NCBI GenBank assembly: GCA_905178155.1
Contig: CAJINV010000002.1
Span: 12,409,621 to 12,473,620, forward strand
DNA: 64,000 nt
DNA from: Amoebophrya sp. A120
Lineage: Eukaryota > Sar > Dinophyceae > Syndiniales > Amoebophryaceae
Reading direction: 5' to 3'
Below, piece after piece: positions 52,086 through 64,000 of the stretch. The translations under genes were made by a program, and so were the position numbers. A model generated the notes under the pieces. It worked only from the letters and a program-made list of their open reading frames with translations. It was not told the DNA's origin and ran no database searches. Position 1 is the first letter of the stretch, and each line of letters begins with the position of its first letter.

Positions 52086-55000
52086 TCAAGAGAAGGCGAT
52101 GAAAGCTAGCCCGATGAGGAGAAAACTCATGAAGCACGCCACCCAGCTGGTCTCGATGTGGTGATCTGCGACTGCGATGAGGCGCTCGACCTCCGCAGAA
52201 TTTGCTTCCAGGCGCTGCTGGCTCAACGATGCGTGGTAAGTGCCAGAAGACCAGAGCGCGATGGCGGGGTTGATGTTCACGTTTGCGCGGGACAACACGT
52301 CTTGGTGGTCCTTGCCTATCCCAGGTCCCGCTGGTGGATGAGGCTCCTTCATCTCTGATCCATTGGAAAACGTCGCTCTGTCTTGCTCTGCAGCGGCGCA
52401 ATTTTTCTCTGATGCGGATGCTGTCAAGCATTCAGACGTGTTTCGTGCTCTCTTCCCCCGTTTGCGCGGAGAGGTCCTCGACGCACTGATCTCCTTGGAA
52501 GTTGTTGTAGGACAATCTGTGCTGACACACCGCCCTTCACCTTCGTCCACAGAGGCAACGGAATTACTGTCCGGATTTGGGATCAGAAGACCCGGGTCGG
52601 GCTGCGAGAAGGTGATGCTGCTGCGGTCTCCTGCTTGGTCAGAAAACGAGGACGACGTCAAGTTTTCAAAACCTTTTGACCCGCTTCGGCTGCTCGGTTT
52701 GTTGTCTAAAACCGAGCGGCGACGCAAATCCTGAAACACCAGCGCGGGCGGCAGGCGTTCGTCGGGCTCCTCTAAGTCCGAGTCGGATGACAAAATTTCG
52801 CCCTGTGCCTCGAGAAAAACCGCCGGCGTGGTCGAGGCGGTCCGAGGAAATGACAGCTGCTCTTCTTGTTCTTCAGAAACACCAGCAGCTCGTCCTGGCG
52901 CTGCACAATCTTCCCGCGAGATGAAGCTACGCGAAAGTGACCTCGTTGCGAAAGCTGTAGAATGACCGCTGTGCAAGGGAGTCCGCTGGTGCGCTGGTTG
53001 CAAGGCTTCCGCGTTGAACGCACCACAGTTCTCGTCTTCATTGCGGATCATTCCGTGGTAGAAAGTGTCTTTGGAGCTCGAGCGCGAGCCGGTCTTCGAG
53101 CGCGCCGGAGACGAGCGGCACGAGCAGCCACAAACCCGCGGAACGGTCCGGTGGTTCCGCTCAAAGTGCGCCTTGCAGTCCAGGTAGCCCTGCCAGAACA
53201 TGCCCTCCAAAACTTCCTCGCCCGGCGGAAAAATCGCCCACCAGGCGGGAAACGTCTTCCGGGGACTGATATCCGCGTTCGGGTACACCCCGGTGGCGCT
53301 CACGCGCGTCACGTAGTCGCTCGGGCTAAAGGTCCGCCAGTGGACAAACAAGGAAAGCCACATCAGCCCGTCCACGTAGTAGGCCCTGTACTTCTCCACA
53401 AAATACGGAAACAGCCCCCCAAGCAGGGGAATGTGCGACGAGGCGCGGAGGCACTGGATGAAGTGGGTGCGGTCCTCGAACTGGGTGACAACCTGCACAT
53501 GGTAGAAAATCAGATAAAACACGAAAAATTGAGTATCTATTTTGCCATCAACTACACGATCACATTGACATAGTGCGGGTCCATGGCGCGGTTCCGGAAT
53601 CAATATAGCACTCGTCACGAAGAATGAAGATGTCTGAGGTACTTACCTGTCCCTTCGCAAAGGGTGGGCGCCAGAAGGACAAGCGGGTCATGAGAATGCG
53701 CAACCGGCCCGTACAGTGAGACACACTTGCCGGGACCCACTTCGCCAGTGTCCGGTCGCACAGCCGAAATGCCTCAAAGATGCTCCACCGGCAGGGGCCC
53801 GACTGGCGGATGGTGTCGAAGCAGACGTCCATGGGGTTCAACCCCAGCGCCAGTGCCCCAGCCACCAAAGCGCCCCCGCTCGCCCCGGAGAAGGCGAGCT
53901 CCGCCGGGTATTCGCCCGTTCCACAGGATAAGTGGTCGTAGATAAAGGTCGCGACGCCCCAGTGGTACACGTAAAGCCACCCGCAACTGTCGAAGGAAAA
54001 GCAGAACCGGGCCTCGGGTTGATGTTCCTTGCCGTCTTTGTTATGTCCGCTTAGGTGCTGATCCTGGCTGTGCACGTTGAAGTCGACGTACAGCAGCAGC
54101 AGCTGGCTGCAAACCAGCAGTTCGAGCAAAGGGATCACCGGATTGGTAATGTGCAGCAGCGGGTTTTTGTGCAACGGGCCGAGAGAGAATATTTGCTCGA
54201 TTCCGAACCAACTGTCCTGGAAGAGAGGCGACGGAAATGAGGACGAAAAATCTGCATTCAAGGTAGCTGGGCTGCTCGTCTGCACAAGGAGAAGGCAGCT
54301 AAACTGAAACACCGCGTGGAGAAACAAAATCATGTGCTGCGCCCATTGCAGAGCGGGAAAATGACGAAGCACAAAACTGTTGCACAGGGCCACGACGGCC
54401 AGAATGCTCTCCTGCAACAGCGTAGCAACACCCTTGTGCTTCTGACAGCTTTCCGTTTGGTCGGCGGCTGCTTCGGGGGCATGGCAAGCGGACAGTGACA
54501 AAGTTCGCTTGTCGTCTTCTGCACTACAAGACACACGACTGGTCGTTTCGCTTGTGTCCTGCCCCGTGAAGATGTCGCCACTGACTTTGTTGGAGGTCCG
54601 CTTCGCGTTCAAGTCCCTTTTCCTGAATTTCGCGCTTTTCTTTGCACTCGAACTTGTGCTGTGCGATACAACTTTTCTTGTCCGCGGCGTCGCAAGTTTT
54701 TCTTCGCAGTTGTCCGAGCACGTGCCTGACGATTGGGGTGTGCAATCCGACAGAGACGGTGTCGTATCTGCGTCCTCGATCGAAACTCTACCTTTCGTAT
54801 TTCTGCCACCAGTAGCTGCACTTGCCATTCTGGCGCTCGAGGTCGAAATAGCGCTAGGACGCACGGCAGCTGTAACGGTACCTCCGCGGCTGCTGTGGTG
54901 CTGCGTGTTCGAAGACGACTCCGCGGATCCGCACTCCTTCGCGAGTAGCATGGAGGCGATGTAGTAACCGTACGTGAGGAGAGAAAACAGGTTCATCACA

Positions 55001-55971
55001 AACAGGATCAAAATCATGTGACTCGCAGACGCGGCAGACTGCGGCACCTCTTCGAAGAAATTCAAGTCCGTTACTCTGCTTGGCTCCTGCTGGGCGGCAC
55101 TACTTCGCGCCTGGCCTACCGCCTCTTCGGCGCACAGCATCAGGTGCCGCGCCGCTACATACCAGGCCCACATCAGCATCGTCTTTACGTACACGTTGAG
55201 CAAGCTCACCGGTAGCCGGAACTTTTTCGCGGCGACAACAAAGACAATCTCGAATACCTCGAACAAGGTCAGGTGGTACTGCAGGCGCATGATCTTTGCA
55301 ATGTTCACCAGCTTTGTGACGCCGCGTGGCATCGGCAAAACGTCATCATTTCCGACCGTAGAAGCCTCCCGGCTAATGATCGGGTCGCCGGAAAGGTAGC
55401 CAAAGTAGTCGAAAATGCAGTTTCCCGCCGTGACGAAGAGCAGGAAACTCGCACAGAAACAGCAGGTGTCAAAGAGAAGTAGTGCCGGCCAAACGCGACG
55501 CGGCGTTCGCGCCTCCATGAAGCGCTGCCCGAAGTACAGTACGGCAATCAGCATCCACGTCGCGAACGTGGGATAGAACCAGGACAGCTTGAATGGAGAC
55601 ACCGCAGTTGGAGCTTCCACACCTGCTGCGCCCAACACCGTTCTGTTTCTGCTTGTCGTTTCGGCAGGTTCATTGCACGTGAAGAAAGCGACGACGCTCC
55701 AATATGCGATGCACGCGACGGCCACCGTACGGAACAGCCGCGGGGAGGGCTTTCCGCGCTTCGTGTAAATGGACAACTGCGCGTAGTTTGTCATAACGCG
55801 GCGCCATCTCGTCTGCTCAAGCTCGGACGGAAACCCGTCCTGCGAGACCGCGGGCGCCATGGATGATGTTGCGAGCCTCTTTTGCGACGATGATTCTTCT
55901 TCCGTGCCGGCAATTTCGTCCTGCCGCTGAGATCTTCTGTGCTGCTGGTGCAAAGCACTCGGCGCAGACAT
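52086..55971 (-). CDS. ELO-like membrane domain fused to patatin-like phospholipase (paralogue B)
   Basis: Exons 53647..55971 and 52086..53492, joined by a 154-nt GT-AG intron in phase 0 inside the patatin domain, give 1,243 residues (ATG at 55971, MSAPSALHQQ). The ELO-like region is about 130-340: TFATWMLIAVLYFGQRFMEA, LTLFEVFEIVFVVAAKKFRL, LNVYVKTMLMWAWYVAARH and LLTYGYYIASML. The histidine box is lost even more completely than in paralogue A. A Ser/Thr-rich linker and more hydrophobic segments follow. The patatin domain begins near 650 (FSFDSCGWLYVYHWGVATFI), with nucleophile motif AFSGASGGALVAG near 695 and the Asp motif YYVDGLMW near 812, so the Ser-Asp dyad is intact. A C-terminal helix (WVACFMSFLLIGLAFIAF) ends the chain. 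It lacks the 11-residue repeats. Overall order matches paralogue A, implying an old tandem duplication. Confidence 0.87.
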
Positions 55972-56629
55972 CCTGACAATCAAGGGAAGATCCACAAGCG
56001 CCAAGAAAGGCAGCGCATAATCATGTCGAGCTCACCCTCACTGGAGGACTACTTCTTTTTTCTATGTTGCACGACCACGACAACGACCGACGCATGCTTG
56101 TCAGGCTTGTATTGTTTCTGAAGAAACATATGTACCAATGCTCTTTGTTTCTGCTAGTGTTTGTCCATTTTCAGTTGGGCTCACTCTTTACTCAACACTT
56201 ACACAAACGACAAAATTTGGATTTTCCTACGCAAGAATCGACTTTTTCTGCCTTGTTTGATCCATGCCGTTTTTCGTTTCCTTTTGAGCACCTACGCGAC
56301 TACGCACCTATAGCGCTCCGGGCACGCGTCAGATGACGACGAGAACAACTGCTGATCTGCTAGAGTTGCACGGTATTTGAAAAGCGCTTTTAGCGAATGG
56401 CAGTAGAGGCCGATAGTTTCAATATTCACAAGCGACTACGCTGTTTTCATTCCGGTCTTTGTTTAACCACTTCATCTCCCTAAAAAAAACTATAAAAAAA
56501 AGTGCAACACAAGACGAAGCTGTGCCTGTGTCCGGCGGTCTTCATATCTATCACGGTCGTTTTTTTCTGTTTGATGGCAAACCGACGCCACTACGCTGTC
56601 TAGGATCCAAGCTGTTTCTTTGTGACCTA
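55972..56629. other. Intergenic, no gene seen
   Basis: Spacer upstream of paralogue B and downstream of the PIH1 protein gene. No supported frame or repeat. Confidence 0.5.
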
Positions 56630-58498
56630 CTAATCCAGATCGGAAATCGGGTCCTTGACGGGCACGTTGATGACCAGCGTTTTTTTCTTGGTCGAGGCTT
56701 TCGCTGTGATTTTGTCCACGTCGAGCACCTTTGACTTCAGTATTTTCTCGAGTTTTCCGGGCTCGACGGCCCAAGCAGGAGATTTTGCAACAGAGTTGGC
56801 TTGCAGCGGTATTCTGGTCACTCCGCCGTCGTAGGACAAGACAATACCCGCGGCCGTGGCGTCCAGCTCGACTTCGCGCGGTCGCTCGCAGTCTGTCACC
56901 GTGACGAGCAATTTCGGTAGCAGGGAAGCTTTATCGTCCCCGCCTTCAACCGCAACCGAGAACTTCAGACTCGCGCCGTCCTCTACTTCGGCGGCCGAAT
57001 CTCCAAGTGTCGCAGGAGCTCCGCTCTCTGTTGATGCTGTCACCTCCACGCCATCCGGTGCAGCAGATTGCTCTTTTCCTGGCTTTTGGTCCAGAAAGCC
57101 CTTCGCCAGGCCTTCGAAATCGAAGTCGGCAAGGTCAAATTTAGACGGAGCTGCGGAGTCACCCGCTTGCTTCCCCGTCGCGCTCTTCTTGTCCTTGTCC
57201 GTCAGAGGGTGGGGCTTCCCAGAGGAATCGTAATACCTGCAGATAAGAAAAAACCAACAGTGCATGTTTTAGCACTAAATCACTGCAACCCTTTGTATGT
57301 GTTGTTGATAGATAAATCTTGTGGTCCTTGTGCTTAGCTTTATCAAGAAAGTGCTTACATCAAGTCTGTACCAGTCCCGTTTCGGCGCATTTGCGGCTCC
57401 ACCTCCAGCGCCAAGGTCGTCCTCCTCGTCGTCCAGCATTTTGTCAAATTTTGAGTAGTCCACGTCGTACTTCCCGATGGGCTTGTCCTCGGCCCAGCGG
57501 TCGTAGGTTTTCGTTTGCTTTTTCGCCCATTTTTCCATGTCCTTCATCATCTGGCTGTTCTCGGCGTTGGTCTCCGCTGCCGCCTTCCGCTGCGCCTCCG
57601 CCGCCTGGTATTCCGGCGTGTTGGTGTCCACGATTTTGCAAGTGTTCCGGAGCTTCTTCGGCAGGAAGCCCATGGGGTCGCCGGCGTTCTCGGGCAGCAC
57701 CCCCTCGGTGCTGCCGGCCTCGCCGTAGAGCGAGCCTTCGGCGCCCTTCTTGTTGAGAAAGCCCTTCATGGTCTTCTTCAGCGGTTTCGCCTTCGGCTTG
57801 CTCTCTCGGATCACAAACTCGTCCGGCTTCAGGTTCAGCGACTCGCGGTCGTCCTTGAACTTCACCTCCGAGGTCGCGACGGTCTGCTGCTTCAGCTCCT
57901 TCTCCATCTCGATCCGGATCTCCTCCACGGCCTCGTCGGTCATGATTTCCTGGAAGTCGTGCACCTGCCCGCCCCGTGCGTAGTCCTTATACTTGGTCTC
58001 TTTCACCAGTTTGATGTCCTTGCCCTCGCGGCTCAGCTTCACCTTCAGCTCCCGCTCGATCATGTTGAAAGCCACGTTGCTCAGGTAGGGGCGGAACGGG
58101 TTGGTGTCCTCCCCGCTGAAACCCCGTCCCGCGGTGTTGAAGTCCTCATTCATGAAAAGCTCGACCATCGTCGGGTGAAATACCACGTCGACCGCGAAGG
58201 AGCTCTGCTTTCCCTCCGACGCCAGCTTCAGCTTGCGGTAGCTCCCGAGGTCGAGCGGAACCTGCATGTTGCCCAGGCCGTGCTTCAAAATCCACTCCTT
58301 GCTGGCCGGTTTGCCGTTCGGCAGCCGCGGGGCTTCGATCAGCGGGTGGGAACAGAAATTCAGGTACATGCGACTCCCCTCCAGGCTGGTCTTTCCATCC
58401 ACACTGCTCGTGATCTTCGCCTTCAGACAAAACCCCGCGTGCGGCCGCAGCGCAGGCTGCTCCGGGACCAGGAGCGAGTCCATATTGGGAGGGGCCAT
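56630..58498 (-). CDS. PIH1-domain protein (HSP90 co-chaperone / dynein assembly factor family)
   Basis: Exons 57372..58498 and 56630..57236, joined by a GT-AG intron in phase 2, give 577 residues and restore a continuous KRDWYYDSSGKPH. The ATG at 58498 gives MAPPNMDSLLVPEQP. The PIH1 domain spans about residues 20-180: GFCLKAKI, MYLNFCSHPLIEAPRLPNG, FAVDVVFHPTMVELFMNEDF, and AFNMIERELKVKLSREGKDI followed by KETKYK, in the family order. The C-terminal 100 residues end in a CS-like beta-rich region (LVTVTDCERPREVELDATAA, TLVINVPVKD). PIH proteins work with HSP90 and R2TP in assembling axonemal dyneins or snoRNPs. The CS-like end favours a ciliary dynein-assembly type (Kintoun/PIH1D2-like), but the exact subfamily is uncertain. 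Confidence 0.85.
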
Positions 58499-59214
58499 GT
58501 TGACACGCGGTGTTCGTTCGCGCTGTTCTCGTCCCGAAGTGCGACACGTCGTCTCTGGAAGGGCAGAGTTAGTTAGATAGACGATACATACGAACTCGAC
58601 GCTCTTGTAAGAAGTTCTAGTATGACTTCTATGTGCAAACTCAAAGTACGCGGCAGCTTTTGCGAATGAAAAGCGCAGCTTCAAATGTGGCCGCAAAACA
58701 GAGAATTAGTTGCGGTGGCAGAGGTCCGGATGGGCAGTTGTCGGGATGTTGCCGAATCATGCAGTAATTTCCCTCCTGGCACTTGTGACTTGTCTCAACT
58801 CTCAAGGTCTCAGAAACGAGCCCGGATGAACACATTCAAACTAGTCATGGGCGTTTCTACTAAAAAAACGACGACACCGTGCTTTGCAGCACAGTTCGCG
58901 GGAATCCACCACTGATTTTGTTGTATGCCTTTCCCATTACTGTATCGAATCTTTACCATCCTGTGCCTCTGGGACACTTCTACCTCGTTGTAAGCTGTCG
59001 TGATTTACAGGGTACTTAGGAGATCGAACGTGCTAAGTAATTCTACAGTCTGGCACACATCCTCGAGCCAGAACTTGACGGGTATTTTCGAAATGCTTTT
59101 AGATTCATCAAGAGGCTGGGTAAAAAAAGAGTCGTGACGACCAGCACGACAAGAAATACATTGTCCTAAAACTCAGGCGCATGAACATTGGTACGCAAGT
59201 CCTCGTCCTGAATT
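58499..59214. other. Intergenic, no gene seen
   Basis: Upstream of the PIH1 protein gene and downstream of the kinesin. Only short frames. No RNA gene or repeat recognised. Confidence 0.5.
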
Positions 59215-62200
59215 TTACTTTATGTCGGAGACCATGACTGGCAGATTGAATCCTTCCTTTGCCGAAACGCTGTTGCGAAAGAAGTTCCCACGGCCTGCCG
59301 TGCTCGATCTCCTCTTCCCGAATACATCTGCTGCCGCCTCGGCTTTTCTAACGGCCGATTGGAATAGATTCTTGGAGCTCCTTACTGCAGGAGCAGCAAC
59401 AGGAGCGTTACTCGTCGCTATTGTCGGGTTTGTGGCTGACAGTGACGACCCTGGTGCTGGTGCATTTGAGCCTCTCTTGGTAGTAGCAAGTGCGCCAGCA
59501 CTAACACCCTTGCTTGTCGGGTTGTTGCTGTTGAGCAGCGATCCGGCAGCGGGTGCTATTGTTTTCTGGTCTGTGTCTTTGAGGGAGCTGCTGATCGCGC
59601 CCAGGGTGGAATGCAGAGCCGAGATGGCACCAAATGCGTCGTCAGTCGCCCCAGCAAAATCCTGGTGGAACTCGGTGAGCGTGTCGGTCTTCGCGTTGTT
59701 GGTCAGCTCGTCCAGCTCCGCCTCGCGCTTCATCAGCAGCTCCTTCAAGGACTTAACTTCGCTCGTGCGCCGGTCCAGTTTCGCCACCAACTTCTCCAGC
59801 ACGAGCCGCGTTTGCCGCTCCGGCAAGTTGCGGTCGTCCAGCGGGTCCGCGTTGCCCCGGAATGCCAGCAGCTGCTTAGCGGCCGCCATCGGGTCCTTGT
59901 TCGCGTTGACGAGGTCGTCGTCCTCCTCGTCAGCGTCCGCGCTGTTCGCGTCGGCGGCGCTCTTCGGCGCGAAAAACTCCTTTCCCACCACCATGAAGGG
60001 GTCCTGCACCAGCTTTGTCACGCGGTTGGGGAACTTCCGCAAGCGCGCGTGCATATCGTGCATGGTGTCCAGCCGCATCAGAAAGTCCTGGTGCGAAAAG
60101 CTGCGTTCCACCCCGCTCACCGGGTCCAGCAACAAAAACACGATGAAGGGGTAGAACGGGTGCCCGTCAATCTCCGCGATGTGCTCAAACTGCCCCGGCG
60201 GCGCGCGCGCCAGTAGCGCCTCGAACTGGTACTGCGGCAGCTTGATGAGTTTGCTTTTTTTGCTCTTCCGCTTCTTGTTGCCCTTCGACGTTCCTTGGGA
60301 GGTTTTGGTTTCTTCCTCCTCGTCCGAATCCGACGAGGGTTCCCCGTCTGCGGAGGTGGCGGACTTCTGCGCCTGCGCGGTCAGCGCGCACAGTTTTGCG
60401 TAGTCCTCGGAAGCCATGGCGACCAGTTCCTGTGCCTCCACAAAGTCGGTTGCAATCCGGGCCGTCACGTCGCGGCCAAACTGCTGCCGCTGCTCCAGGT
60501 CACTCAGATACAGGTGCAGCTTCTCGACGCGGTGTCGCTTCCAAGGATGGCGCAAAATCTGCGTGTCCTCCAGCTGCTCCAGAGTGTCCTCAATAGATTT
60601 CTTCTGGTCCTTGCCACCCTTGTACGCATTCGCCGTGGTGTCGAAGTAGTCCACGTCGCCCTTGCGGATCTCCTCGCCGTCCCGCGTGCCATCCGTAGCA
60701 GCCGTGTCCACGACATCCTGCGCCGCGGCCGCAACATTCGTGGGTGGGCTTGCGGCAGCCGTGCTGTCTGGCACGGGTGGGTTGTCGTCCTGCAAGGGGA
60801 CCGGCATCTGCACGGAGCCGCGCTCGGAAATCAGGTGCTTCTGCGGAATCGTGACGCGGAGGTAGAATTCGTTGTTGATCAAAATCCGGTTTTCTTCCAT
60901 CGAAAACGCGTGCAACAGCTGGTCCTGGTCCGCGAGCAGCGTGACCCCGTCCTCGAGCAGAATGCTGGCGTTGGTGGTCGAGCCGGATGTGAGGTCTTTC
61001 AGCAGCGTGTCCATGGGCTGCAGCGTGGTTTCGCAAGCGTTGTCGTCGTGCAGTTCGTCGACCAGTTTCTTGTGCTCTTTGCGGACCCGCGCGGCGACCG
61101 TCGGCTTGGTGAGACAGATGAATACGTGCACGCTGTCGTAGTTCAAGATCTGGCAGCAGACCGTCTGCGCCGCCGGGCCGGTGACGCGCACGTCTGCGTC
61201 CGGCGCGCCCCCGATCGTGATCGGCTGCCCGTCCTGCAACTGGCACACCACCAGGTCGGAGAGTGCCTGCGTGGGGTGGATGATGCTCACGTAGGGGAGC
61301 TTCTCCGCGCGGCATTTCTGCGTCAGCGCGGTGCGCTCCGACAGCGACCCGTTTTTGTAGGTGGACAAGATGGTGGCGCCCCACAGCTGTTGTTGCGTCT
61401 TGAACATGAGTTCGGAATCCGCCTTGGCATCGAGGTAGGCGTACCGTAGGTTGGCGATCTTCAGGAAGGTGTCTTGCAGCATGTGTGGCTGGAACACCAA
61501 ACAGCTGCAGCTACCGGCGTCGGTCACGCGGTGCGTGTACTTGCGGAAAAAGGTCAGGCCAAGCGCCGCGCTCTCCCCAAACAGCGCGTTGGCGCCCAGG
61601 GTCGCAATCACCTCGTTCTTCTCGTTCCAACGCTCGATTTCCCCCGACAGGACCAAGTACATGCAGTGCCCAGCGTCGCCAGCCTTAAAAATGAACTCAC
61701 CGGCAGCGAACACCTCGAGATCTCCGTTGGGAAGCACCTGCTGCGCCGCGCCCCCGGATGAACCGCCTCCGGACGCACCAGCAGGTCCACCACCGCCTCC
61801 CGCTCCAGGCCCGGCGATCGACTCCGAAACGCGTGGCCCACCACCTCCCTCTTCCAGCATTTTCTGCATCGCCATCATGGCTTCATGCTGCTCTTCGAGC
61901 TCCTTCTTCAGTCGGTCAATCTCGCCCTGCGCCGCAGCTTTCGCGTTCGTTGTCGAAACCTGAAATTAGGAACGAAAAAATTGGAATTGCTGAATGCCGA
62001 GAAACAGCACCAGCAGGATGAGAAAGTGATACAGATACACACAAGTCGAATCAAGAAAAAAAGAACTGAACGTACGTTCGCCACAGCCGAGGTTTTAATG
62101 GACTTGACGGACTTCGCGAAGTGCAGTGTCGAAATAGTTTCCTGCACATTGTCCTCCGCCGGCGACAGAGCGGTGAGCATGATGGTTCGACTGTTTCCCG

Positions 62201-63125
62201 CCAGCGCGTCGCGCAGGATGAAGGTCAACTTTGAGTTTCGAAAGGGCGCAGTTTTCCCTTCCCCCTTCGCCAGTGCGGCGATCACCATGGCCAACGCGGT
62301 GAGCGACTTGTTGATATTCGTTGCCTCCTTCATCCGGTCGCCCGCCGCGCCGGTCTTTTTTGCGCGCTCGGAGCCCGCCAAATCGACCAAGTTCACTTTG
62401 GAGGTTTTGGCCTGCCCGCCCTCCTCCTGGTCCAGCTCCAGTGCGAAGACGCAGTGCGACCGCGAACTGACCGCGTTCATCTTCGTGGCCGCCACGGACC
62501 GGGTTCCGAGTCCGCGGTCCATCTGCACAAGGCACTCGTCGCTGGACGCCGTGGGGACCTCCGTGAGTCCCGGGATAAAAATCCCGAGCTTGGGGTGCTG
62601 CTTCACCTCGAGCTTCGGCGGTTCGTACCCTTCCGTGCCCAGCTTGGGATCGAGCAGGTCGTGCACGATCTCGTTGTAGATTTCCAAAAAAGACACCTTC
62701 GTCCCGAACTTGAACCGGCTGGGGTCTTTGTCCTTCATTAACGACTCGTACAGGTCCTCCAGCATCCGCGGCAGCAGCCCGCGGAGGTCGTCGGGGCCCC
62801 CGATCACGGAGTAGGACTTGCCGGCCCCGGTCTGTCCGTAGGCGAACATGGAGACGTTCAGGCCGCTGTACAGGGTGTCCAGCATCATCCGCCCCAAATC
62901 GGCCATCACGGTCTCCTGGGTGATGAACTCCCGCTGCTTGTCGTGGCTCCAGTACGCACGGTCGAACTCAAACGTCTTCTCCTGTCCGTTCTCCGTGACC
63001 ACCACGTGCCGTCCCTGGACGGTGTCGTCCGGCATGTCCACGCACAATTTGCTGTCCAGGTCCTTCTCGCGCTGGTTAAACGGCCGGCACCGGGTCACCA
63101 CCATAATATTGTTTGCGTCCGACAT
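59215..63125 (-). CDS. Kinesin with cyclic-nucleotide-binding and FHA-like domains
   Basis: Exons 62076..63125 and 59215..61959, joined by a 116-nt GT-AG intron in phase 0, give 1,264 residues. The ATG at 63125 starts MSDANNIMVVTRCRPFNQRE. The N-terminal motor domain (to about 340) has the P-loop GQTGAGKS at 97-104, switch I AVSSRSH, switch II LVDLAGSE, and NINKSLTALAMVI. A short coiled coil and Gly-rich linker follow. Residues about 430-515 form a cyclic-nucleotide-binding fold (VFAAGEFIFKAGDAGHCMYL, then a phosphate-cassette-like ALFGESAALG). Near 590-630, DGQPITIGGAPDADVRVTG resembles an FHA domain as in kinesin-3. The rest includes an acidic/Lys-rich stretch and a coiled coil. Motor plus FHA suggests kinesin-3. 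The cyclic-nucleotide domain is unusual for kinesins; whether it binds a ligand is unclear since the usual Arg is not obvious. Confidence 0.9.
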
Positions 63126-64000
63126 CTTCTTGTTCCGTTTCCGTGTTGGCAAAAATTTCTCGTCAAAGAGTTTGCGCCAGGTTCAAGATGCTGCGGGTCC
63201 TCGTCGTGGAGTTGTAGATCAATGATCTTTTTTCGCCGCAAAGCCAGCTTTCTCGGATTTTTTCAAGATTTCTTGCCGGAATAACGACTAATGCTCAAGA
63301 TTTTCTTTATCTTTCAACGCGAAGATAATTACCAGTTACTGTATTGATGCAGATGTTGCCAAAAGCGGGATGCGCGAGTGATGCAAACATCTTGAAGCGT
63401 TAGAAGGGGAGGAGAGTTTATTGGTTCCTGGAAACAAGTCAGAATGTGTCCGATTTTCCTTCTTGGAATGGTGCGTTAATTCGCATGCTTACTGCACAAA
63501 CGTGCACGCGTTTTCGTGATGATGTATTCTATCTTCACACGACATCATCAACCATGTAATCATAGATACTTTTCTTGTAGTTTGGACGCTTTGGCTGAAC
63601 GAGAGGAACGGGTGGTGTGTGACAGCCATCCGCTGCAGGGCGTACGATTCACCGAAGATTATCTTATGCCAACACAAGCTGTACGTCACCGAATGAACAA
63701 GTAGCGCACGACCTGTTTTTCTATAACCGAGTTCCTTGCATTTGCACAGACATCAAAGAGTTTGTTGTAAGGACGCAGCGACCCAACATGCATGGCATTT
63801 GTGGAGACCGAGAACAGCATTCGATTTCGACCGACGCTTCTGCTTGCCATTGCTAATGTAAGTATCGCTGGCGCCGCACTACAAACATCAACCTGCCACC
63901 TTTCAAAGCATGAATTAGCACGACTACCACGACCACTTCAAGACCAACGCTTTGCGCAACCAGAACCGAGTCAGTTCGATTCCCAGTTCGAACTTTGGTC
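63126..64000. other. Right-end spacer, no gene seen
   Basis: Upstream of the kinesin start codon, to the window edge. No frame with recognisable content and no repeat. It probably contains the kinesin 5' leader. Confidence 0.5.

Overview
This window looks like nuclear DNA from a flagellated protist of the alveolate/dinoflagellate lineage; a compact syndinian-type parasite genome (Amoebophrya-like) is my best guess, by inference. The reasons are: protein genes interrupted by spliceosomal introns, mostly GT-AG with a few possible GC-AG; every convincing gene on the minus strand over 64 kb; long low-complexity insertions inside conserved enzymes; a highly divergent histone H3; and ciliary genes (STK36/Fused kinase, a PIH1-domain protein, a kinesin). 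There are about 18 well-supported genes, spaced 0.3-1.5 kb apart. Intron junctions were worked out by reading donor and acceptor sites and checking that the reading phase is preserved.

Layout from left to right (all genes read right to left). 1-16.9 kb: the 5' part of V-ATPase subunit d, a small multi-pass membrane protein, a secreted or anchored SAM methyltransferase, a large multi-pass membrane protein (paralogue 1), an NHL/SMP-30-type beta-propeller protein, and a giant CK1-like kinase. 18.4-30.5 kb: a 564-residue protein with a histone H3 fold, the STK36/Fused kinase, kynureninase, and an unexpected homologue of bacterial lipoprotein signal peptidase II (LspA). 30.9-32.9 kb: a tandem array of 361-bp units whose minus strand encodes YNMG-capped hairpins. 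The array abuts the 3' end of the second large membrane protein (paralogue 2, 32.9-35.4 kb) and supplies its stop codon. 36.2-45.5 kb: TTC27, a DusA-type tRNA-dihydrouridine synthase, and a secreted protein with a Cys-rich C-terminal exon whose intron carries a 632-bp fold-back element. 46.4-56.0 kb: two adjacent paralogues that fuse an ELO (fatty-acid elongase)-like membrane domain to a patatin-like phospholipase domain. 56.6-63.1 kb: a PIH1-domain protein and a kinesin with cyclic-nucleotide-binding and FHA-like domains. The last 0.9 kb is featureless.

The strongest candidates for something undescribed are the ELO-like/patatin fusion pair, the oversized histone H3-like protein, the eukaryotic LspA homologue, the hairpin-rich tandem array and the kinesin with a cyclic-nucleotide-binding domain. 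The genes do not form one pathway. Three (STK36, PIH1 protein, kinesin) point to a flagellum, and two (the fusion pair) to membrane-lipid or lipid-store remodelling.
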